This document shows positions 34,184 through 40,243 of a stretch of 64,000 bases of DNA, piece after piece. Position numbers and translations under genes: made by a program. The notes beneath the pieces were generated by a model. The model had not been told where the DNA came from. It saw only the letters and a program-made list of their open reading frames with translations, and did no database searches. This stretch comes from Methylocystis echinoides (GTDB taxonomy: Bacteria; Pseudomonadota; Alphaproteobacteria; Rhizobiales; Beijerinckiaceae), in the NCBI RefSeq assembly GCF_040687965.1, contig NZ_CP156084.1, positions 2,356,501 through 2,420,500 of the forward strand. Reading direction: 5' to 3'. Within the stretch, counting starts at the first letter, position 1, and each line of letters opens with the position of its first letter.

Positions 34184-35704
34184 CTAGCTTTCAATCTTCC
34201 CGAGGGGAGAAATTGCGGGTCCGTTGAGCACTTCGCCCTGGGGTGAGAACTGCGAGCCATGGCAGGGACAGTCCCAGCATCGCTCGAAGCTGTTCCAATG
34301 GACCTGGCATCCGAGATGGGTGCAAGCGGCGGAGCGCTGGCAAAGCGTGCCGTCCTCGTCGCGATAGGCGGCGATCTTTGCAAGGCCGCTTCGGATGATT
34401 GCGCCTTCCCCCGGCAGCAAATCGTCGACAGAGGATCGCTCTCCGGCGCCGGTCAGATATTGAGCGTAGTTCTTCGCAGCCGTGGCGTTTTCCTTGAGGA
34501 ACTCGCCCATGGCGCGGAGCGGCTTGCGGCCCGGCTCGTAGATCGGCGCCCAGGCGCTGTCGCCGCGCAAAATCAGATCGGCGATCAGCATGCCGGCCAC
34601 GGCCCCATGGGTCATGCCCTGGCCCGAGTCCCCCGTGGCGACATAGACATTCTTCTCGCCCGGATTGCGCCCGATGAAGCCAATGTAATCGATCGGCTCG
34701 AGCACCTGGCCCGACCAGCGGGTCACTTCCTGGCCCAAAGAGGGCACGCGCTCCCGCATCCAACGCGCAAGCGAGAGGATGCGCTCCTGACCATTGTCGC
34801 TTTCACCGGATTTGTGATCCTCGCCGCCGACGATCAGCAGGTCGACGCCGCCCTCGCCGGGCTGCAATCTGACATAGTGGTAGGGGTCGAGCGTATCCCA
34901 GTAGAGCGCGTCTGGAACGCTGCCCCGCGGAATCTCGAATGCGACCGCATAGGTGCGATACGGCGCCTGCTTGGTGTGGATCGAGAAGCGATCGTTGACG
35001 GGCGCATTGGTGGCCACAACGGCGGACTGTGCTTTGATATGCGCGCCGCCAACCGTGGCGACGTCGACGCCCCCGTTCTTTTCTTCCACGGAGACAACGG
35101 GCGTAAAGGCGAAAAAGCGTCCCCCAGCCTTGCTGATTGCGGTCGAGAGGGCGGCAAGATATTTCAATGGATGAAAGGTCGCCTGATCGGGAAAGCGCAG
35201 CGCCGGCGTGGCTTCCTCCCCGGCGAAAGGCAGGCCTTCTTGGCGTACGGCGAGCATGCCAACTTGCGCGCTCGCCACCAGCTCGGCGTCGATCACGGAG
35301 GGGTCCGTCTCCGGCGCAAGAAAAAGGTAGCCGTCGATGCGGCGGAAGTCACAGTTTGCGCCGAGATCGCGTTGAATAGCCTCGATACGGGAGATCGCCG
35401 CGGCCTGGCTGTATTGCCAGCCTCTCGCATTATCGAGCCCGCGCATCTTGATGAGTTCCTGGAAGCCGTCGTCACTATAGGAGGAGAGATGGGCGGTCGT
35501 TCGCGCCGTCATCCCTCCGGCAATCACGCCACGATCGAGCACCGTCACCTGCTTGCCGGCGCTCGCCAGTTCGTAAGCGACGGACATGCCGGCGATCCCC
35601 GAGCCGATGACGACGACCTCGGTTTCAAGGTCGCCTTGCAAGGGTTCCGCATCGATGTCGGGCGCGCCCCAGATCGGTGTGGTTCGCTCGGCTGTGACAT
35701 TCAT
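34184..35704 (-). CDS. FAD-dependent oxidoreductase with C-terminal Rieske domain
   Basis: 506 residues, a fusion of a DAO/glycine-oxidase-like flavoprotein with a [2Fe-2S] Rieske domain. The FAD-binding motif V-V-V-I-G-S-G-I-A-G-M-S-V-A-Y-E-L is at about 31-47; T-A-R-T-T-A-H-L-S (about 64-72) follows. The Rieske box has C-T-H-L-G-C (about 459-464) and C-P-C-H-G-S-Q-F (about 479-486), giving the two Cys-His pairs. Such proteins occur in many bacteria; their substrate is not known. The ATG at 35704 follows AGGAG by eight bases; a longer frame to 35815 is unlikely. Second gene of an SDR - oxidoreductase - membrane protein operon. The Rieske cluster suggests electron flow to a partner, perhaps the membrane protein. 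Confidence 0.88.
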   Translation of the reverse strand: MNVTAERTTPIWGAPDIDAEPLQGDLETEVVVIGSGIAGMSVAYELASAGKQVTVLDRGVIAGGMTARTTAHLSSYSDDGFQELIKMRGLDNARGWQYSQAAAISRIEAIQRDLGANCDFRRIDGYLFLAPETDPSVIDAELVASAQVGMLAVRQEGLPFAGEEATPALRFPDQATFHPLKYLAALSTAISKAGGRFFAFTPVVSVEEKNGGVDVATVGGAHIKAQSAVVATNAPVNDRFSIHTKQAPYRTYAVAFEIPRGSVPDALYWDTLDPYHYVRLQPGEGGVDLLIVGGEDHKSGESDNGQERILSLARWMRERVPSLGQEVTRWSGQVLEPIDYIGFIGRNPGEKNVYVATGDSGQGMTHGAVAGMLIADLILRGDSAWAPIYEPGRKPLRAMGEFLKENATAAKNYAQYLTGAGERSSVDDLLPGEGAIIRSGLAKIAAYRDEDGTLCQRSAACTHLGCQVHWNSFERCWDCPCHGSQFSPQGEVLNGPAISPLGKIES

Positions 35705-35715
35705 CTCGAGCGCTC

Positions 35716-36501
35716 CTACATTCGCTTGTCGGGCGCCGAGAATTGGCGATTGCGCCAAGCGAGAATGGACGCCGGCGTGACATGGGAAACGAGCGCGAGC
35801 AGCTTGTTTTGCCACCCGCTGACGATCTCCTGGCGGCCTTCCATGAGGGCGTCGAAGCCGTCGCGCGCCACTTCGGCGGGGTCGGCCTTTTTGGATCGGC
35901 CCGCTTCTGTGTCGAGCATATTCGCCCGGCGGAAAAATTCGGTCTCCGTGGCGCCGGGCATCAAGCAGGTGATGGTGACGCCCGTCCCCTTCAGCTCGTC
36001 GGCGAGCGCCGTGGAGAAATTATAGATAAACGCCTTCGCGCCATGGTAGACGGCTTGAAATGAGCCTGAAATGAAGCCGGCAATCGATCCAACGATAAGG
36101 ATTTTTCCGGTTCCCCGCGCCCGCATGTCGCGGCCGATCAGATGCGTGAGATACACTGTGCCCGTAACATTCGTGTCGAGCACGCGCCGGATTCCCTCGA
36201 ATTCCTGGTCGAGGAAAGCGCCGCCGAGTCCGCGGCCCGCATTGGCGATGAGGATATCGACAGGGCGCGCGACACGTTTTACGCAGTCATAAAGCGCTTC
36301 CACGCCGGCCGCCGTTGCGAGATCCGCTTCGATCTCGACGACGCGCGTTTCGCCCTTGCGCAGGGAGTTCGCGGCCTGTTCAATCTCTGGTTCGTCGGCG
36401 GCGATGACGAGGTCATAGCCACGCTCGGCGCAGAGCTTGGCGAGTTCGAAGCCGATTCCAGTGGAGGCGCCGGTCACCACGGCGAGAGGACGCGGGTTCA
36501 T
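35716..36501 (-). CDS. short-chain dehydrogenase/reductase
   Basis: 261 residues. T-G-A-S-T-G-I-G (about 10-17) is the NAD(P)-binding glycine motif, N-A-G near residue 90, and S-I-A-G-F-I-S-G-S-F-Q-A-V-Y-H-G-A-K (about 140-157) gives the catalytic Ser, Tyr and Lys. Substrate unknown. The C-terminal region (W-Q-N-K-L-L-A-L-V-S-H-V-T-P) is hydrophobic and may touch the membrane. First gene of an operon with the Rieske oxidoreductase (12-base gap). A near-consensus EcfG promoter lies upstream, so the operon may be part of the general stress response. Confidence 0.88.
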   Translation of the reverse strand: MNPRPLAVVTGASTGIGFELAKLCAERGYDLVIAADEPEIEQAANSLRKGETRVVEIEADLATAAGVEALYDCVKRVARPVDILIANAGRGLGGAFLDQEFEGIRRVLDTNVTGTVYLTHLIGRDMRARGTGKILIVGSIAGFISGSFQAVYHGAKAFIYNFSTALADELKGTGVTITCLMPGATETEFFRRANMLDTEAGRSKKADPAEVARDGFDALMEGRQEIVSGWQNKLLALVSHVTPASILAWRNRQFSAPDKRM

Positions 36502-36564
36502 CGCTTGGCTCTTTCCTTGCGCAGAAAGCGTCGCCCGATGGACCGAGTCCATGGGCGGTGGATG

Positions 36565-36589
36565 AACCGGGGGGCGATGAAGATGTTCC
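36565..36589 (-). promoter_or_regulatory. near-match to an EcfG promoter before the SDR operon
   Basis: On the minus strand: GGAAC (36589-36585), 16 bases, GGTT (36568-36565), one base off the CGTT -10. It is about 65 bases before the SDR start codon. The identical N16 spacing seen at the two perfect sites nearby makes it worth listing. Confidence 0.35.
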
Positions 36590-36628
36590 GCCATCAGCCT
36601 CGCGTCGAAACTGGCGAGGCGACGGGCG

Positions 36629-37258
36629 CTATTTATCTTCGGTAGCGCTCGGCGCTTCGGCGGCGAGCGCCATCTTTACCAGCTCCGCGAGATTGCCCGC
36701 CCGCATCTTGGCCATAATATTCGCGCGATGCACCTCGGCCGTGCGAATGCTGATTCCAAGATCGTGTGCGATCACCTTGTTCGACAAGCCCTTGAGCAGG
36801 CCCGCGAGAATTTCGTTTTCGCGACGTGTCAAGGTCGCAAGCCGGCTCTTGATCGCCTGTGATTCACGGCTGCGATGAACCTCGGCGTTGCGGCGATCCA
36901 GCGCGGCGCCGACCGCCGTGATGAGCGCTTCGTCCTCGAAAGGTTTTTCAAGAAGATCGACGGCACCGAGCTTCATGGCCTCGACCGCGAGCGGCACGTC
37001 CGCATGGGCGGTCAGAACCACGACGGGAATGGAAATGCGCTCCTCCTTCATTTTGGCGATCAGCTCGATCCCGTTCATTTCCGGCATGCGCACGTCGGTG
37101 ACGACGCAGCCTTCCGCGCTCGGAGACACAGCCTTCAAAAAGGACAAAGCTGATTCGTAGGCGTTAACCTTGAACCCCTCGGTGCGCAGCAGGAGCCCGA
37201 CCGCGTCGCGCAAGGCTGCGTCATCGTCGATGAGGTGCACAACGCGCTGATCATTCAT
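36629..37258 (-). CDS. FixJ/NarL-type response regulator
   Basis: 209 residues: receiver domain (about 1-120) and LuxR-type helix-turn-helix (about 138-200, L-T-R-R-E-N-E-I-L-A-G-L-L-K-G-L-S-N-K and R-T-A-E-V-H-R). Acidic pocket D11-D12, phosphoacceptor Asp55 in V-T-D-V-R-M-P-E-M-N-G, and the conserved Lys in L-L-E-K-P-F (about 103) are all present, so it should be phosphorylated normally. It overlaps the kinase gene by four bases (ATGA). Oxygen/nitrogen-type FixJ regulation is possible from family resemblance, but no fix or nif target is nearby. Confidence 0.92.
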   Translation of the reverse strand: MNDQRVVHLIDDDAALRDAVGLLLRTEGFKVNAYESALSFLKAVSPSAEGCVVTDVRMPEMNGIELIAKMKEERISIPVVVLTAHADVPLAVEAMKLGAVDLLEKPFEDEALITAVGAALDRRNAEVHRSRESQAIKSRLATLTRRENEILAGLLKGLSNKVIAHDLGISIRTAEVHRANIMAKMRAGNLAELVKMALAAEAPSATEDK

Positions 37259-38097
37259 GAAGTAACGTCCAAGTGCTCAAGCGGCAATATGAGACTAAAT
37301 AGAGCGCCGCCCTGGCGCGTCTGGGCGGTCCAAATCCGTCCGTCGTGATCTTCGAGTATGATGAGGCTCGACAATACCCCGAGCCCGATGTCTTTGGCCT
37401 TCTTTAGCGTCAACACTTCAAAATCTGGCTCTCTGAATGGTTCCGGGTGGTTGGAGCCTGCGTCACTCATTTCCACTCGGATAACGTCCGTGTCGAGGTT
37501 GGATGTCCGGATGGCAAGGTCCCGCCCGCCGGCCGCCCGCGTCGCTGCGGCGGCGGCGCGTAGCAGATTGCACAGGGCCAGCCTGATCTGCAACCTGTCG
37601 GCCATGACATTGTCGCGCAGGGCGGCGGGCTCCAGGCGGAAGCCGACCGCGTCCGGCGCGCCGTCGGCGCGAAGCGACTCCAGGCTTTCCTCAAGCAAAG
37701 CATGCAGGCTCGCCAGTGTCTTGTCTGCTTCTCCGCATGGCAGGAGATCGCGCAGGTTCGCCACGAGCCGGCTGGCCCGTTGCGTCTGGGCCGTCGCCTT
37801 TTCCAAGATTTGGGCGATCTCCCGGTCGCCCGACTTACTCAGCATGCGGCCTGCGACGCTGAGATAGGTGGCGGTCGCAGCCAGGGGCTGGTTGATCTCA
37901 TGGGCGAAAGCCGCAGCGCCATAGCTGAACGCCTCGAGGCGGTGGCGGAGGCGCTCCTCATCGAGGTTTGCAAGCTTGACCGGTGGGCGCCCGCTACACA
38001 CGATACTCGAATCCCATCCTGTTCCCGCGGCGGGAAGCCTCGGCTCCCTTAGGGAGTTCTTGTCGTCTTCCCGCGTCGCCGCAAACGGGATCGTCAC
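37255..38097 (-). CDS. FixL-like sensor kinase with degenerate ATP-binding domain
   Basis: 280 residues, GTG start. There is no PAS or membrane domain; the first 50 residues are unconserved. The phosphoacceptor region F-A-H-E-I-N-Q-P-L-A-A (about 64-73, His66) is intact and FixL/ThkA-like. The ATPase domain is degenerate: the N-box reads N-L-L-R-A-A-A-A-A (about 177-185), so the Mg-binding Asn is replaced by Ala181, and the G1 box D-x-G-x-G reads D-A-G-S-N (212-216). A G-L-G remains at 238-240. It may therefore be a phosphotransfer or phosphatase partner of the FixJ-like regulator rather than an active kinase. GC-rich codon use is like its neighbours, so it is not obviously a pseudogene. Confidence 0.75.
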   Translation of the reverse strand: MTIPFAATREDDKNSLREPRLPAAGTGWDSSIVCSGRPPVKLANLDEERLRHRLEAFSYGAAAFAHEINQPLAATATYLSVAGRMLSKSGDREIAQILEKATAQTQRASRLVANLRDLLPCGEADKTLASLHALLEESLESLRADGAPDAVGFRLEPAALRDNVMADRLQIRLALCNLLRAAAAATRAAGGRDLAIRTSNLDTDVIRVEMSDAGSNHPEPFREPDFEVLTLKKAKDIGLGVLSSLIILEDHDGRIWTAQTRQGGALFSLILPLEHLDVTS

Positions 38098-38572
38098 TGC
38101 TGGCCTCGAGCCGACCTCTTTGGCCTCGCTCTTGCTTCACCTGTCAAGCGACATTTTGCCGCAGGAAAAGTAAAGAGTCGACCGCAATGTCTTCGAAAAG
38201 GCCCACCTGTTCGCGTGACCCTGCATAAGTCCCGGCTCCTGAAGCCAGTTCGATCAGAGATCTTCAGGAAATTAAGTGAAATCCCCTAGAGAGCAACCCG
38301 TCGGGATCTCTCGAAGATTTATTGCAGTATTTGAGCGCATTGCGGCAGGGGCCGTGGGAACGCGTGGGTTTTTGGCTGAGCTGCCGATTCGGGTGAGATA
38401 AACCCGTCAGATCGTCGCCAGGGTCCGAATCATCGGGCGATGAGTTTGACGGCTATGCTTGCCGGCGTTCAGGGGGTCGTTATCGTACAGGACGTGCGCA
38501 TGGGCGTCGCCTTGCGCGGACGAAGGACGGGCTCGATGCGAGGCGGATAGTCGAAATGGAGCGCCCCTCTCA
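38098..38572. other. intergenic region between the divergent kinase and receiver genes
   Basis: 475 bases without a supported gene. Short frames at 38407-38592 (minus) and 37976-38228 (plus) have no Shine-Dalgarno sequence or coding character. It must hold the promoters of both flanking genes; I see no EcfG, FNR/FixK or clear sigma-70 consensus in it. Confidence 0.5.
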
Positions 38573-38953
38573 ATGACCGCTTCCGAAACCACGGCTCATC
38601 GCATTCTGGTCATCGACGACGATCACGACGTCGCGGACAGTCTGGTGATGCTCCTCGAGACGTTCGGCGTGGACGTGCGCGTGGCCTATGGCGGGGAAGC
38701 CGGTCTCAACGCCTTGAGTCAATTCAAGCCCGAACTCGTCTTTCTCGATCTCGGCATGCCGAAAATGGACGGATACGAAACCGCACGGCGGCTGCGCGAC
38801 ATGCCTGAGGGACGCACAGTCAAGCTTGTGGCGCTCACGGGATGGGGACAGGATCAGATCAGCGACCGCGCGCGTGACGCCGGCTTCGATTTCCAGCTGA
38901 CCAAGCCGGCCGCATTCGAGGATCTGCAGCGCATGCTCGACTCCCTCTCGTGA
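38573..38953 (+). CDS. single-domain response regulator (CheY-like receiver)
   Basis: 126 residues, receiver domain only. I-L-V-I-D-D-D-H-D-V (11-20) gives the acidic pocket, F-L-D-L-G-M-P-K-M-D-G has the phosphoacceptor Asp59, A-L-T-G-W-G the conserved Thr, and L-T-K-P-A the Lys. The sequence type (V-A-D-S-L-x-x-L-L near the start, G-W-G-Q) is that of receivers fused to or paired with hybrid kinases. The ATG at 38573 begins ten residues before the first beta strand; the longer frame to 38459 lacks support. No output domain, so it acts by protein contact. No partner kinase is adjacent except the degenerate one on the other strand. Confidence 0.88.
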   Translation: MTASETTAHRILVIDDDHDVADSLVMLLETFGVDVRVAYGGEAGLNALSQFKPELVFLDLGMPKMDGYETARRLRDMPEGRTVKLVALTGWGQDQISDRARDAGFDFQLTKPAAFEDLQRMLDSLS

Positions 38954-39097
38954 CGCGTCGCATTTTGCGGCGCGTCGCAGCATCTCGGGCGAAAGAAACG
39001 CCTCCGGTTAAGGCGGATCCTGCTCATTTACATTAAGACTGGGGCCAAATTAGCGCCGAGCGCCGAGGCGCTTGCATTTTCCGGCCACTGACTTGTA

Positions 39098-39607
39098 ATG
39101 AGGCAGAAATATTTGGGGATTCGCCTTGGGGTTGTTATGGATGGGCAGGGGGGTAGGGCGCAACGCGCCTCGATCGCGGTTCGGTCTTTACTTGCTGTAG
39201 GCCTCTGGGGGCTCGGTCTGGCGGGGGCGCTCGCTAGCCTCTATGTGTTTCGAGGCGCTGAGGCCGCGCGCGATCTGGCTGGTCTGATCGCGCTTTTCTG
39301 CGGGCAGGCTTGTGTCGCCGAGTTGTTGGGGTTTCGCTGCGACTCCGCCAGCATCTCATTCCCCCGCCGGCTTTTGCCCCGAATAGGCTTTCCGACGCTT
39401 TGGCGACGGCGAATCGCCTTGCGCGACATCTCGCGCATCGACGCCTTAGGCGAGCGGGCCGCCTTGTTCTACCTCACCTCGACAGAGCGGATCGAACTGG
39501 TGTTTCCAGGCGGACACAGCAGGCATATTTTCATGCGCTTTCTCGCCAAGGCGTTGGAAGCACGGCGTCAGCCGCGGCGTCCCTCTGTTCAGGCCCGCCA
39601 GGGATAA
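39098..39607 (+). CDS. membrane protein, unknown
   Basis: 169 residues, or 156 if the ATG at 39137 is used. Two hydrophobic segments (about 30-50 and 58-78) are followed by a basic, mixed alpha/beta C-terminal domain (about 85-155, with I-S-R-I-D-A-L-G-E and R-I-E-L-V-F-P-G-G) that recalls the membrane-anchored bPH-type proteins, but I cannot assign a family. It precedes the copper-receptor module on the same strand by about 170 bases; a relation is not shown. Confidence 0.55.
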   Translation: MRQKYLGIRLGVVMDGQGGRAQRASIAVRSLLAVGLWGLGLAGALASLYVFRGAEAARDLAGLIALFCGQACVAELLGFRCDSASISFPRRLLPRIGFPTLWRRRIALRDISRIDALGERAALFYLTSTERIELVFPGGHSRHIFMRFLAKALEARRQPRRPSVQARQG

Positions 39608-39687
39608 TGTCGCATGGCGGGCGCGACGCCGGTTTAATTTTGATCAAGGAAGTTGCGGCTGAGCAACAGGTTAAGCGAAATCAGAGA

Positions 39688-39709
39688 GGTGCGACAGGGG
39701 TGCGACAGG
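39688..39709. repeat. tandem 11-base repeat, candidate operator
   Basis: GGTGCGACAGG occurs twice, back to back (39688-39698 and 39699-39709), about 70 bases before the small exported protein gene at 39780. The 11-base phase places both copies on the same helix face, as expected for two adjacent protein subunits. A related AGCAACAGG lies at 39662-39670. Confidence 0.5.
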
Positions 39710-39779
39710 CTGAGCCCTTGTTTATCGCAAGCCCGCCTTCATACTCGCAAAATAAGAAGACGAACAAAGCGGCGACCGC

Positions 39780-40166
39780 ATGGGCATGTCCTTCAAGCTC
39801 GCAAGACTCTCTCTGGCCTTGGCGTTGGCGACGGTGCTTGGCTTGGCGAGCGTCGCCCGCGCGTCCCATGAGGTTCACGCGCCGACGCAGGTCTTCCTGT
39901 CGGGCGATCAGGCGTTCACCCTACAAAATTGCTTATCATTTCACGTCGATGAAGACGGGTTTCCGGTAAAGCGGCTGCATATTCCAGCCTGCGTGGATTG
40001 CCTGTTCGCCGTCGATCAGCAATGGATCAGCCATCCGCCGACCACTGTCCTATTGCGGCTGCTGGCGCCCAAGAGCCTGACATTCGATCTGCCCCTGCCG
40101 GTCCCTATGGCGGGCGTCGAATGGTTCTCCTCGCATTCGCCGCGGGCGCCTCCCTTTTCCTCCTGA
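39780..40166 (+). CDS. small exported Cys protein ahead of the copper receptor
   Basis: 128 residues. Residues 1-28 are a signal peptide (A-R-A | S-H-E). The mature part holds Cys51 and a C-V-D-C pair (71-74), several His residues (H-E-V-H at 30-33, H54, H67) and ends in S-S-H-S-P-R-A-P-P-F-S-S. The C-terminal P-R-A-P-P and the paired cysteines resemble DUF2946-type proteins found beside metal transport genes; the assignment is tentative. It lies 77 bases before the OprC-like receptor gene and is likely co-transcribed. A role as periplasmic metal carrier or receptor accessory is inference. Confidence 0.6.
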   Translation: MGMSFKLARLSLALALATVLGLASVARASHEVHAPTQVFLSGDQAFTLQNCLSFHVDEDGFPVKRLHIPACVDCLFAVDQQWISHPPTTVLLRLLAPKSLTFDLPLPVPMAGVEWFSSHSPRAPPFSS

Positions 40167-40243
40167 CGTCTCAGCCTAAGCCTTAACGACACGTCTGACC
40201 GTCACCAAACGCGCGCGCATTCGTCGCCGCGAGGGGGAGAATC

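Noticed and set aside
34259-36025. 588-codon plus-strand open frame
   Set aside because: Shadow of the Rieske-FAD oxidoreductase and SDR genes, both of which show catalytic motifs on the minus strand.
39639-39646. TTGATCAA as a possible FNR/FixK site
   Set aside because: The FNR/FixK consensus needs TTGAT-N4-ATCAA; here the half-sites lack the four-base spacer.
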